A DNA stretch of 64,000 nt from Ramlibacter tataouinensis TTB310. GTDB lineage: Bacteria > Pseudomonadota > Gammaproteobacteria > Burkholderiales > Burkholderiaceae_C. Position numbers and translations under genes: made by a program. The stretch spans positions 2,740,001-2,804,000 of the forward strand of contig NC_015677.1 in NCBI RefSeq assembly GCF_000215705.1. Direction: 5' to 3'. A model generated the notes under the pieces. It had not been told where the DNA came from. It saw only the letters and a program-made list of their open reading frames with translations, and ran no database searches. The stretch's first letter is position 1, and every line of letters starts with the position of its first letter. Shown one piece after another: positions 47,286 through 55,891 of this stretch.

Positions 47286-48293
47286 ATGAAACGACGCCTA
47301 TTTCTCCACACCGGTTCGGCCGCCGCGGTTCTTGCCCTCACCGGATGCGGTGGTGGCGGTGGCGGCGGCACCGGCGAGAGTGCCGGCCTTGCGACCGGAG
47401 TCTCGACAGGCGGCGCAGCGGGCAGCGTGGCGCCGGCTTTCGCTCAATCCTCGGCTGCGGCCGCCGGCGCCGGCCTGCCCGCCAAGGTCCTGGCCTGCTA
47501 CTTCACCACCTGGGACACCAGCCGGCTCAAGATCGACGAGGTGCCGACGGACTTCAACGTCATCTACCTGTTCCATGCCAAACCCAACGGCAGCCCGGTC
47601 AACGGCAGCCACAACAACGTCGGTGACGGCTCGTTCTTCTTCGAGTACCACGCCAACGTGACGCCCGGCCAGGTCCAGGCCTGCCGCGACCGCGGCCAGA
47701 AGGTGATCCTGACGGCGGGTGGCGCGCAGGCCGGCTACGCCTGGGACAACCGGGCCAAGTCGCAGAACTTCGTCAACTCGTTCCGGCGCATGCACGACAG
47801 CCTGGGCGGGCTGGACGGCCTGGACTTCAACAACTTCGAGGCCGCCATCCTCAACGACGGCAACGTCCAGGCCGTCACCCAGGAGATGGTCTGGATCGCC
47901 CAGCAGCTCAAGTCTCTGTACGGCCCGGCCTTCGCCATCACCGCGCCGCCCCAGCCCAACGATCCGCGCCAGCAGCAGCTGATGGCCGGCCTCCAGGACG
48001 CCGGCGTGCTGACCTACTGCGGCGCCCAGTTCTACGACTGGAGCGGATTCAACGCACCGGGCTACATCAAGCAGCGCACCGACGCCTGGATCTCGATGCT
48101 GGGCGACGAACGCAGCTTCGTGGTCGGCCTGTCGGGCAACTACCCCAACGGCCCCTCGCTGCAGGACTGCATCCGCGAGTGGGACAGCATCAAGGCCGCC
48201 CACCCCGACATCCGGGGCATGTTCTGCTGGAGCGCCCAGCACGTGGCGGCCGGCGGCAACGCCTGGAGCAGCGCGATGAAGGCGCGGCTGTAG
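47286..48293 (+). CDS. GH18-like (chitinase-type) lipoprotein with altered catalytic motif
   Basis: The 335-residue protein begins with KRRLFLHTG, a twin-arginine motif, and a lipobox LTGC (Cys21) followed by a glycine run. It should be a Tat-exported lipoprotein. The barrel shows GH18 features: VLACYFTTWD, FNVIYLFHAKP, GQKVILTAGG and GMFCWSAQH. The active-site strand reads DGLDFNNFE (residues 177-185). Against the usual DGxDxDxE, the third acidic residue is Asn and the glutamate is one position late. It may be a lectin-like or otherwise modified hydrolase. The ATG at 47286 is favoured over 47277 by the GAGG spacing. Confidence 0.75.
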   Translation: MKRRLFLHTGSAAAVLALTGCGGGGGGGTGESAGLATGVSTGGAAGSVAPAFAQSSAAAAGAGLPAKVLACYFTTWDTSRLKIDEVPTDFNVIYLFHAKPNGSPVNGSHNNVGDGSFFFEYHANVTPGQVQACRDRGQKVILTAGGAQAGYAWDNRAKSQNFVNSFRRMHDSLGGLDGLDFNNFEAAILNDGNVQAVTQEMVWIAQQLKSLYGPAFAITAPPQPNDPRQQQLMAGLQDAGVLTYCGAQFYDWSGFNAPGYIKQRTDAWISMLGDERSFVVGLSGNYPNGPSLQDCIREWDSIKAAHPDIRGMFCWSAQHVAAGGNAWSSAMKARL

Positions 48294-48301
48294 GTCAAAA
48301 A

Positions 48302-49384
48302 TCACGGCGCGGGCCTGGCGGCCGACGAGTCCAGGTCCGCCGCAGGCCCGCCGCGCGCCGCCACCAGGAAGCCGGCGAAGCGGTGCGCCGCCTGCTGCCA
48401 GCTGAAGTCCAGCGCACGCTGGCGCGCCTCGTGGCGCGGCACGGCCAAGGCAGCATGCCAGGCGCGCTGCAGGTCAGCGTCCATGGCGCCGCCCATCGGC
48501 CGCCCGCCGTCGGGATGGGGCCGGCCCAGCACCTCCAGCGGCCCGTCGGCCGGGTAGGCGGCCACCGGCGTGCCGGTCGCCATGGCTTCGAGCATGACCA
48601 GGCCGAAGGTGTCGGCCCGGCTGGGGAAGACGAACACGTCGGCGGCCGCGTAGACCTGGGCGAGCCGCGGGCGCTCCAGCAGGCCGACCCAGTGGACGCC
48701 CGGATAGCGCCGGCGCAGCTGCGCCTCGACCGGTCCGACACCGCACACCACCTTGCTGCCGGGCACCTCCAGGTCCAGGAAGGCCCCGATGTTCTTCTCG
48801 TAGGACACGCGGCCCACGAACAGCGACACCGGCCGCGGCAACCCGCCCAGGACCGGGCAGATGCGCGGCTGGGGATGGAAGGCGAACAGCTCCGTGTCCA
48901 CCCCGTGCGTCCACTCGCGCAGCCGGCCCAGGCCGCGCCGCGCGAGCATGTCCAGAACGCTGCGGGTGGGCACCATCACGCCGCTGGATGGCCGGTGGAA
49001 GTGCCGCATCAGGGCATAGCCCCAGGCCACCGGGATGCGCAGCGCCGCGTGGGCGATCTCCGGGAACTTGGTGTGGAACGCGGTGGTGAAGGCCAGGCCG
49101 TGCCGCAGGCAGTGGCGGCGCGCGGCCCAGCCCAGCGGCCCCTCGGTGGCCAGGTGGATGGCATCGGGCGCGCAGGCGGCCAGCCGCTCGGCCAGCGCGC
49201 GGCCCGGGCGCACGGCCAGGTCGATGCCGGCGTAGCCGGGACAGGGCCGGGTGCGGAACTGGCCCGGGTGGATCACCTCCACCTCGTGGCCCGCCTGTTC
49301 CAGCTCGCGCACCAGCTCGGCCAGGGTGGTCACCACGCCGTTGACCTGCGGCATCCAGGCATCGGTCACCAGGGCGAGCTTCAT
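48302..49384 (-). CDS. glycosyltransferase family 4 protein
   Basis: The 360-residue protein is a GT-B glycosyltransferase. The N-terminal domain has VTDAWMPQVNGVVTTL and HTKFPEIAH, and the donor-binding C-terminal domain has SLFVGRVSYEKNIG, VCGVGPVEAQLRRRYP and FPSRADTFGLVMLEAMATGTPV with the E(x7)E motif. It resembles enzymes that transfer hexoses, often mannose, to diacylglycerol or lipids. The ATG overlaps the stop of the LpxH-like phosphoesterase gene (ATGA). With the nearby dgkA this suggests a small envelope-lipid cluster. Confidence 0.88.
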   Translation of the reverse strand: MKLALVTDAWMPQVNGVVTTLAELVRELEQAGHEVEVIHPGQFRTRPCPGYAGIDLAVRPGRALAERLAACAPDAIHLATEGPLGWAARRHCLRHGLAFTTAFHTKFPEIAHAALRIPVAWGYALMRHFHRPSSGVMVPTRSVLDMLARRGLGRLREWTHGVDTELFAFHPQPRICPVLGGLPRPVSLFVGRVSYEKNIGAFLDLEVPGSKVVCGVGPVEAQLRRRYPGVHWVGLLERPRLAQVYAAADVFVFPSRADTFGLVMLEAMATGTPVAAYPADGPLEVLGRPHPDGGRPMGGAMDADLQRAWHAALAVPRHEARQRALDFSWQQAAHRFAGFLVAARGGPAADLDSSAARPAP

Positions 49385-50262
49385 GCGGGCTCCAGCCAGG
49401 GCGCGGCCACCGGGGCGGGCGCCTGCCGGGGCGGCTCCAGCGGCGCGGCGTCCCAGTGCACGATTTCCAGCCGGCCGTCCAGGTGCTCGACCAGCGCGGT
49501 GCGGCTTTCCACCCAGTCACCGTCGTTGCAGTACAGCACGCCGTCGATCTCGCGCATCTCGGCGCGGTGGATGTGGCCGCACACCACGCCGTCGTGGCCG
49601 CGGCGGCGGGCCTCCTGGGCCACGGCGGTCTCGAAGCTGGTGACGTAGTTCAGCGCTTTCTTGACCTTGTGCTTGAGGTAGGCCGACAGCGACCAGTACG
49701 GCAGGCCCAGGCGGGCCCGCCAGGCGTTGAGATGGCGGTTCACCCGCAGCGTGAACTCATACAGGGTGTCGCCCAGGTAGGCCAGCCACCTGGCGCCCTG
49801 CACCACGGCATCGAAGTGGTCGCCGTGGATCACCCACAGCCGCCGGCCGGTGGCGGTGACATGCACCGCCTCGGCCGCCACTTCGATGCCGCCGAACTGG
49901 TGGCCCACGAAGTTGCGCGCGAACTCGTCGTGGTTGCCTGGCACGTAGACGACGCGGCAGCCCTTGCGGGCGCGCCGCAGCAGCTTCTGCACCACGTCGT
50001 TGTGGGCCTGCGGCCAGAACCATCGCTTCCTCAGCTGCCAGCCGTCCACGATGTCGCCCACCAGGTACAGGTAGTCGCTCGGGTGGGCCTTCAGGAACTC
50101 CAGCAGCGGGCCGGCCTGGCAGCCCGGCGTGCCCAGGTGCAGGTCGGACACGAAGACGGCGCGCAGGCGCCGCGCCGGCGGGTCCGCGTCGCAGCCGGCT
50201 GGCGACACGGGCGGCAGCGGCGCCAGGGCTTTTCTGAAGGCGGCTCGGGTCTCGACTCTCAT
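49381..50262 (-). CDS. UDP-2,3-diacylglucosamine diphosphatase-like metallophosphoesterase
   Basis: The 293-residue protein is a calcineurin-like phosphoesterase with the metal motifs FVSDLHLGTPG, LVGDIVDGWQLRKRW, VPGNHDEFAR, IHGDHFDAVV and VCGHIHRAEM. The WQLRKRW and YCNDGDWVES segments match the YbbF/LpxH-like group found beside lipid glycosyltransferases. True LpxH makes lipid X for lipid A, but this branch may act on another lipid. AGGAG precedes the ATG at 50262. It is co-translated with the glycosyltransferase. Confidence 0.85.
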   Translation of the reverse strand: MRVETRAAFRKALAPLPPVSPAGCDADPPARRLRAVFVSDLHLGTPGCQAGPLLEFLKAHPSDYLYLVGDIVDGWQLRKRWFWPQAHNDVVQKLLRRARKGCRVVYVPGNHDEFARNFVGHQFGGIEVAAEAVHVTATGRRLWVIHGDHFDAVVQGARWLAYLGDTLYEFTLRVNRHLNAWRARLGLPYWSLSAYLKHKVKKALNYVTSFETAVAQEARRRGHDGVVCGHIHRAEMREIDGVLYCNDGDWVESRTALVEHLDGRLEIVHWDAAPLEPPRQAPAPVAAPWLEPA

Positions 50263-50356
50263 GGCGGCTCCTGGGGCTGCGGATGAGCCCATGGTCGCGC
50301 CGTGCGATGACGCCCGCGTGGCAGTTCCGTGGCGCGCCGGTGACGTTCCCGCAGCG

Positions 50357-50752
50357 CTACAGGCGCGCCGCCAGCGCCGCCAGCCACAGGCCGGCGCACA
50401 GCAGCAGGCTCAGGAGCACGGCGGCGCTGCCCATGTCCTTGGCGCGCTTGGACAGGTGGTTCCACTCCGGGCCGATGCGGTCGATCGCCGTCTCGATGCC
50501 GGTGTTGAGCAGTTCCACGATCATCACCAGCAGCACCGATCCGGCCAGCAGGCCCACCTCCACCCAGCCGCGGCCGATCCAGAATGCGGCCGGCAGCAGC
50601 ACGATAGAGGCCACGGCCTCCTGGCGGAAGGCCGGTTCCTCCCAGCCGGCGCGCAGGCCGGCCAGCGAGTAGCCGGCGGCATGCCAGACGCGGTCGAGGC
50701 CGGTGCGCAGCTTCTGGGCATTGGCCGGCAGCCCGGGGTCGTGGAGGTTCAT
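50357..50752 (-). CDS. dgkA: diacylglycerol kinase
   Basis: DgkA phosphorylates diacylglycerol at the inner membrane, recycling it to phosphatidic acid. The 131-residue trimeric protein has three membrane helices, and its signature is VELLNTGIETAIDRIG followed by HLSKRAKDMGSAAVLL. The catalytic Glu lies in this stretch. It is transcribed in the same direction as the following phosphoesterase and glycosyltransferase genes, 94 bases upstream of them. Confidence 0.94.
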   Translation of the reverse strand: MNLHDPGLPANAQKLRTGLDRVWHAAGYSLAGLRAGWEEPAFRQEAVASIVLLPAAFWIGRGWVEVGLLAGSVLLVMIVELLNTGIETAIDRIGPEWNHLSKRAKDMGSAAVLLSLLLCAGLWLAALAARL

Positions 50753-50813
50753 CGCCGCACTCTCTCACGGCCCAGTGACGGGAATGTGTCGGGAATGTGG
50801 CGCGCGCGGGCGG

Positions 50814-51773
50814 CTACAGCGCCACGTCGAATACCCCGCGCAGCCGCGCCTTCATCCACTCGGCGCGCCTGCGCTGGCCATCCTGCAGCGCCAGGTGGAT
50901 GGCCCACGCGTAGTTGAGCACGTTCAGCGCGCGCAGTTGCGGCGCGATGCGGGCAAAGCGCGCCGCCGACAGCCCGTAGCCTTCCAGGAACACCTCCTTG
51001 CCGTCGGGCCCCAGGTCGTGCAGCGCGATCGCCAGCTCCCAGTGCGGCGGCGGCGCGGACAGGCAGTCCTCCCAGTCGATCAGCGCGACGATGCGCCCGT
51101 CGCGCGGCGAGACGATCACGTTCTTCAGGCGCAGGTCGCCGTGCTGCAGCACCGGGCGGCGGCTCCAGCGGCGCATCTGCGCCAGCGTGGCCGTCAGCGC
51201 CTGGCGCGCCGGCGTCGGCAGCGCGTTGACGCGGTCCAGCATCCCCAGCCGCTCGCCCACGCGCAGTTCGTGGTCCAGGAAATCGGCCCAGTGCGGCCAG
51301 CTGCGCTGCCCGGGCACGGCGCTGCCGCCCACCGCCGGACCGAAGCCCTGGGTCGCCACCTGGTGCAGCCGCGCGGCCAGCTCGCCCATCTGTCGCAGCA
51401 CCGCGTTGCCGTCGGCCCATTGCGTGCCGGGGATGCCCTCCACCAGCCGCTGCAGCATGTACGGGTGCCCGCCTTCCTCCCCCACTTCGAGCACCTGGGG
51501 CGTGGGCACGCCGGCCTTGCGCGCCTGCCCCATGGCCCAGGCCTCCTTGCGGTAGACCGCGAGCTTGCCCGGGTCCTGGTGCAGGCGCACCACCAGCGGC
51601 TGGCCGCCCGCCTGCAGCTGGTAGACATGGTTGTTCAGGCCGCCGCCCAGGGCCTGCAGGCCGCGCGGCCGCTCGCCGAAGCGGCGCTGCACCAGCCGCG
51701 CGACCCAGGCGCGCGCCGGCCCGTCCTGCGGCTTGGGGGTGGGGGCGGAGTCTGCCGCGCCGGCCTTGCGCAT
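50814..51773 (-). CDS. aminoglycoside phosphotransferase-fold kinase
   Basis: The 319-residue protein has the kinase-like APH fold: LGGGLNNHVYQLQAGGQPLVVRLHQD (nucleotide loop and Lys/Arg region, shown here across residues 43-68), the Brenner motif VLQHGDLRLKNVIV and the metal Asp in ALIDWEDCLSAPP. Related enzymes phosphorylate aminoglycosides, choline, homoserine or sugars; nothing here points to drug resistance. It begins two bases after the HAD-family gene, so the pair is probably one operon. Confidence 0.82.
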   Translation of the reverse strand: MRKAGAADSAPTPKPQDGPARAWVARLVQRRFGERPRGLQALGGGLNNHVYQLQAGGQPLVVRLHQDPGKLAVYRKEAWAMGQARKAGVPTPQVLEVGEEGGHPYMLQRLVEGIPGTQWADGNAVLRQMGELAARLHQVATQGFGPAVGGSAVPGQRSWPHWADFLDHELRVGERLGMLDRVNALPTPARQALTATLAQMRRWSRRPVLQHGDLRLKNVIVSPRDGRIVALIDWEDCLSAPPPHWELAIALHDLGPDGKEVFLEGYGLSAARFARIAPQLRALNVLNYAWAIHLALQDGQRRRAEWMKARLRGVFDVAL

Positions 51774-51775
51774 GC

Positions 51776-52687
51776 TCAGCGCACCGCCTCGGCCACGGAC
51801 AGCAGCAGTTCGCCGAAGGCCGGCGCGTCGGGCAGGCGCACCGTGTCGACGCGGCCCTTGAAGCCCACGTCCTGGTTGCCCACGATGGCCGCGAAGCCGA
51901 CCTCGTCCAGGAAGGTGTCGGTCTCGGCGTCGCCCGCGCCTATGCTGTCGGCCAGCGACACCCGGAGGTGGGCGGCCAGCGCCAGCGCGCCCGAGCGCTT
52001 GTCCACGCCCTGGCGGGTGACAAAGCGGGTCTGGGCGGTGTGCTGGTAGGCCATCAGCCGGTCCTGCGGCGCGTCGATCAGCAGGAACACCATGCACTGG
52101 GGCTGCGCATGCAGCGCGGCCTCCAGCGCCGGCAGGCCGCCCGAGAGCACGCGGCTGGCGCTGCGGTACTTGGCCTGCACCGGCGCGATGCGCTGCGCAT
52201 CCGGGGTCCAGATCAGCTCGCCCTCCTGCCAGCGGCGCGGGTAGAAGAACACCAGCAGGTCCTGCGCGCCCTGCTCCACCAGCCCGCGCACGCCCTGCAG
52301 CACCTCGTCGACCTCCTGCGTGGTCAAGGTGAAGGCGTGCACTTCCTCGAAGGCGAGCTCGCCGCCCTGCGAGGCCACGATGCGCCCGACCAGGCTGCCC
52401 TTGAGCGAGACCACCGTCATGTCGCTGCCCGAGGCGCGGCGCCAGTCGGCGCCGAACACGCGCATGATGGACAGCGGAAAGCGCAGGGTGTTGATCAGCA
52501 CCTCGCGGCCGGCCGCATGCACCTGCTGCAGGCCCAGCTCCACGCTGCGGGACAGCAGCACGCGGCCCTCGACCTCGTGCACCGCGGTGCCGTCCAGGTC
52601 GGTGATCACCGCCCCGCTTCGCGCGAAGTCGGATGCCCGCAGGAAGCGCTGCAGGCGCGGCCGGTAGTCGGTCAGCAGGTCGTCCAT
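51776..52687 (-). CDS. HAD-superfamily phosphatase, Cof-like
   Basis: The 303-residue protein starts with the HAD motif I, AVITDLDGTAVHE. It continues with a long cap region, motif III Lys in RQGVDKRSGALAL and motif IV in SIGAGDAETDTFLDEV. VGNQDVGFKG follows, as in Cof/sucrose-phosphatase-like proteins. The substrate is a phosphorylated metabolite that cannot be named. The start at 52687 is assumed; an ATG at 52711 in the same frame is equally possible. The APH-like kinase gene follows, suggesting a phosphorylation/dephosphorylation pair on a common compound. Confidence 0.8.
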   Translation of the reverse strand: MDDLLTDYRPRLQRFLRASDFARSGAVITDLDGTAVHEVEGRVLLSRSVELGLQQVHAAGREVLINTLRFPLSIMRVFGADWRRASGSDMTVVSLKGSLVGRIVASQGGELAFEEVHAFTLTTQEVDEVLQGVRGLVEQGAQDLLVFFYPRRWQEGELIWTPDAQRIAPVQAKYRSASRVLSGGLPALEAALHAQPQCMVFLLIDAPQDRLMAYQHTAQTRFVTRQGVDKRSGALALAAHLRVSLADSIGAGDAETDTFLDEVGFAAIVGNQDVGFKGRVDTVRLPDAPAFGELLLSVAEAVR

Positions 52688-52772
52688 GGGGCGGGCTCGG
52701 GTTGCACGCATGATGGCAGCGCGCCTGCCCGCGGCCTGTCAGCCAAGCCCGCTACCTGCGGCCGGGCCGGGC

Positions 52773-54260
52773 TCACGGCGCACCGCGCGGCTGCCGCTCG
52801 CGCCACCACTTGCGCCGCTCGGTCAGCCGCTCGAACGGGAACAGGCTGCCCAGCGCCCCGGCCACCGACGACAGGCTGTTGAGCGAGCGCCAGGCCTCCA
52901 GCGCGAACTCCTGCACCACCTGGCGCTCGCTGACCTCGCTGCCTTCGTCGATGCGCGACAGCGCGTGCATCACGTACAGGCCGAACAGGGCCGAGATGGC
53001 GAACAGGAACTCCCAGTGCGCGAAGCTGACCACCGCCATCTCGCCCCAGCTGAGGGGAGTGGCCCAGCGCACCACCGCCGACAGCTCGGCGGCCTGGAAC
53101 GCGCCGGCCAGGGCGCCCGCGGCAATGGGCGCGATGCCGCCGGACACCGCCGAGGCCAGGCCGATGGCGGCCAGGTAGGCCGTGCCCTGGCCCTGCGGCG
53201 CCAGCTTCAGGCCCAGGTTGCCGGTGGCCAGGCCGATGCCGCCGGTGGCAATGCCCATCACGAAATGGATGGCGTACAGCAGCCCCAGCTGCCAGCCGGC
53301 GTCGGTCACGGCATCGGCGAACACCAGGGCGAGGATGCAGGTGAAGTGCACCGGCAGGGCCACCGCCAGCACCGCCTTGTTGGAGAACCGGTCGGACAGC
53401 CGCCCCCACAGGTACAGGGTCAGGGCGTTGGCCAGCTGGCTGGTCACCCACAGGCTGGTGACGGTGGCCACGGCGTAGCCGCGCTGCTCCATCAGGTAGA
53501 CGGTCAGGAAGGGCGCCGCCAGGTTGGAGGCGATGGTCCAGGCCGCCAGGAAGACCAGCAGCCGGCGGAAGTTGCGGTCGCGGAACGGCTGCCGGAAGCG
53601 CTCGCGCAGCCCGACCTCCGGCCCGGCGTCGGGCATCACCGGCTCGGGCGCCCGGCCCAGGTAGAACGAGCTGACGAAGCCGGCCAGCGCCGCCAGCGCG
53701 AACACCAGCGCGTAGGGCTGCAGCGACGCCGCCGCCGGGACGCGGTCGATCAGGGTGCCCGCCGCCAGCGTGCCGATGCAGGCCAGCGTGGTGCCGAAGA
53801 ACAGCCGGCGCGAGAAGAAGCTGCCCAGCTCGCGCGGCGGGATCAGCTGGTGCAGCCAGGAGTTGACGGCGCAGCCGCCCACCGCGTTGAGCGCCGCGAT
53901 GGCCAGCTGCGCGGCGATCAGCAGCTGCAGCGCCAGCGAGGGTTCCGTCAGGAAGGGCAGCACCGCGGTCAGCAGGATCAGCACGCGCGCCGCCGTGACC
54001 GCCAGCACGCCGATCCGGCGCCGCTGGCGCACCCGCTCGATCAGCAGCGTGGCGGGCAGCTGGGCCGCTTGGGCGATGAAGGGGATGGCGGCCAGCAGGC
54101 CGATCTGCAGCGGCGTGGCGCCCAGCGCCAGCGCGAATGCCACCAGGATGACGCCGCCGGAGAAGGAGCCCGCCAGGCTGGCCCAGGCCAGGTCCTTCAC
54201 CAGGTCACGCTGGCCTGCGGCCAGCTCGGCGGGGGAGATGTGGGGAACGGGGCGCAGCAT
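52773..54260 (-). CDS. MFS transporter
   Basis: The 495-residue membrane protein has about twelve helices in two halves, with the long cytoplasmic loop (SSFYLGRAPEPV...) near residues 200-235. The MFS-type loop is LWGRLSDRFSNKAVL in the second half. A soluble C-terminal tail of some 60 residues ends RKWWRERQPRG. Family members export drugs or metabolites; the substrate is unknown. It is on the same strand as the multicopper oxidase gene, with a 102-base gap. Confidence 0.86.
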   Translation of the reverse strand: MLRPVPHISPAELAAGQRDLVKDLAWASLAGSFSGGVILVAFALALGATPLQIGLLAAIPFIAQAAQLPATLLIERVRQRRRIGVLAVTAARVLILLTAVLPFLTEPSLALQLLIAAQLAIAALNAVGGCAVNSWLHQLIPPRELGSFFSRRLFFGTTLACIGTLAAGTLIDRVPAAASLQPYALVFALAALAGFVSSFYLGRAPEPVMPDAGPEVGLRERFRQPFRDRNFRRLLVFLAAWTIASNLAAPFLTVYLMEQRGYAVATVTSLWVTSQLANALTLYLWGRLSDRFSNKAVLAVALPVHFTCILALVFADAVTDAGWQLGLLYAIHFVMGIATGGIGLATGNLGLKLAPQGQGTAYLAAIGLASAVSGGIAPIAAGALAGAFQAAELSAVVRWATPLSWGEMAVVSFAHWEFLFAISALFGLYVMHALSRIDEGSEVSERQVVQEFALEAWRSLNSLSSVAGALGSLFPFERLTERRKWWRERQPRGAP

Positions 54261-54362
54261 CCTTCGCGGGCAAAGGCGTCCAGTAGAGGCGCTGCGCCGG
54301 CGGCCCGGTGTAGGAACTGGACGGTTTTTCGGGTACGTGCCGGGCCTGAGGCGCCGGCCGCG

Positions 54363-55820
54363 TCAGGCGACGCGGAACACGCCCATCATCCCGCCTTCCT
54401 GGTGCTCCAGCACGTGGCAATGCAGCATCCAGTCGCCGGGGTTGTCGGCCACGAAGGCGATGTCGGCCCGCTCGCCGGGATCGAGCAGCACCGTGTCGCG
54501 CCACTCGCGGTGCGCGGTCTCGCGGCCGTTGCGGCGCAGGACGCGGAAACTGTGGCCGTGCAGGTGGATGGGATGGTGCCAGCGGGTGTCGTTGTGCAGC
54601 GCCAGCACGTAGCTGCGGCCGCGGCGCAGCGTGACGATGGGCGCCTCGTGCCGGCCGTGCGCCCCGCCCTCGCCATGGCCGCCGGAGACCACGCCGTTGA
54701 CCGCCCAGGCCTTGCCCTGGCGCAGCAGGCCCATCATGGGCAGGGGCTGGCCGTCGAGCAGGGCGCGGTGCAGGCTGCCCATCATGCCGCCCTGGAACAC
54801 CACCTCGTGCGTCTGCGCCGCCCCCAGGTCGGGCTCGGCCAGCGGGTTGCCCGGCAGCGCCGCCGGCGGCGTCAGCGGCTGCGCACGCAGGGGCTGGCCC
54901 TCCACCACCCGCTGCAGCAGGTCGAAGGCGCCGCGCGGGTAGAAGTCGTCGAACACGGCATGGCGTTGGCCGGCCTGCTGCCCGGCATCCAGCACCAGGT
55001 CGCAGCGCATGCCGGGGGCCAGGCGCACCCGGCCGCCGGGCGGCGCGTGCGGGGCCACCGGCTGGCCGTCCAGCGCCACCACCCAGGGTGCCGGGCCGTC
55101 GAAGCCCAGCGAGAAGATGCGCGCATTGGCCGCGTTGACCAGGCGCAGCCGCACGCGCTCGCCGGGGCGCAGCAGCAGGTCCTGCGGCGGCCGGCCGTTG
55201 AGCGTGATCGCGTTGCCGATGCGTCCCGCGTGCGCGATGTCGTGCCGGCTGCCGAAGCTCTCGCTGACCTGGCCTCCCTCGCCCAGCCGCCAGTCGTCCA
55301 GCACCCAGGTGAGGTCGCGGTCCACCGGCGGCGGCTGGGCCTCGTCCACCACCAGCGCGCCGTACAGGCCGCGCTCCATCTGCTCGCTGCTGCGCAGGTG
55401 CGAGTGGTACCAGTAGGTGCCCGCGTCCGGCAGCTCGAATTCGTAGGTGAAGCGCCCGCCCGGCGGGATCGGCGGCTGGGTGAGATGGGGCACGCCGTCC
55501 ATGGCGTTGGGCACCCGCAGGCCGTGCCAGTGCACGGTGGTCTCCTGTGGCAGCCGGTTCTCCACCACGACGCGCAGCCGCTCGCCCTGGCGCGCGCGGA
55601 TCAGCGGGCCGGGCACGCCCCCGGCGTAGCCCCAGGCCGCGACCGGCGGCTGGGCGGCGCCGCGCACCGGCACTGCGACGGGCGCGGCCACCAGCGTGTA
55701 CTCGCGCACCGCGGCCGTCGCGGAACGTTGCGCGCAGCCGGTCGCCAGCCATACCGCCGGCGGCACGGTGGCGGCCAGCCAGCGGCGGCGGTTGAACAGG
55801 AAGGTCGGGGGCATCTGCAT
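54363..55820 (-). CDS. multicopper oxidase, CueO/CopA-like, Tat-exported lipoprotein
   Basis: The 485-residue periplasmic oxidase has an export signal with an Arg run (FNRRRWLAATVPP) and a lipobox-like ATGC. All four copper motifs are intact: HWHG, WYHSH, HHPIHLHGHSF and HCHVLEHQEGGM, giving one type 1 and a trinuclear site. A short Met-containing stretch (GGMMGSLH, LPMMG) precedes the third domain and may bind Cu(I). The likely role is copper tolerance or oxidation of phenolic or metal substrates. A TATAGT (minus strand, 55860-55865) serves as a possible -10; an ABC exporter gene is divergent. Confidence 0.92.
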   Translation of the reverse strand: MQMPPTFLFNRRRWLAATVPPAVWLATGCAQRSATAAVREYTLVAAPVAVPVRGAAQPPVAAWGYAGGVPGPLIRARQGERLRVVVENRLPQETTVHWHGLRVPNAMDGVPHLTQPPIPPGGRFTYEFELPDAGTYWYHSHLRSSEQMERGLYGALVVDEAQPPPVDRDLTWVLDDWRLGEGGQVSESFGSRHDIAHAGRIGNAITLNGRPPQDLLLRPGERVRLRLVNAANARIFSLGFDGPAPWVVALDGQPVAPHAPPGGRVRLAPGMRCDLVLDAGQQAGQRHAVFDDFYPRGAFDLLQRVVEGQPLRAQPLTPPAALPGNPLAEPDLGAAQTHEVVFQGGMMGSLHRALLDGQPLPMMGLLRQGKAWAVNGVVSGGHGEGGAHGRHEAPIVTLRRGRSYVLALHNDTRWHHPIHLHGHSFRVLRRNGRETAHREWRDTVLLDPGERADIAFVADNPGDWMLHCHVLEHQEGGMMGVFRVA

Positions 55821-55859
55821 GCGGGGCGGGGCAATGGCGTGGCGGGGTCCTTGGCACCC

Positions 55860-55865
55860 ACTATA
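55860..55865 (-). promoter_or_regulatory. -10-like element of the multicopper oxidase gene
   Basis: The minus strand reads TATAGT 39 bases before the ATG at 55820. Confidence 0.4.
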
Positions 55866-55877
55866 GAGCCCGCTGGC

Positions 55878-55883
55878 TACACT
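55878..55883 (+). promoter_or_regulatory. -10-like element just before the ABC exporter gene
   Basis: TACACT ends eight bases before the ATG at 55892. Confidence 0.4.
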
Positions 55884-55891
55884 GCCCGCCC

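Noticed and set aside
50814..51773. Aminoglycoside resistance gene
   Set aside because: Only the general APH kinase fold is visible, and its neighbour is a HAD phosphatase; nothing indicates drug resistance.
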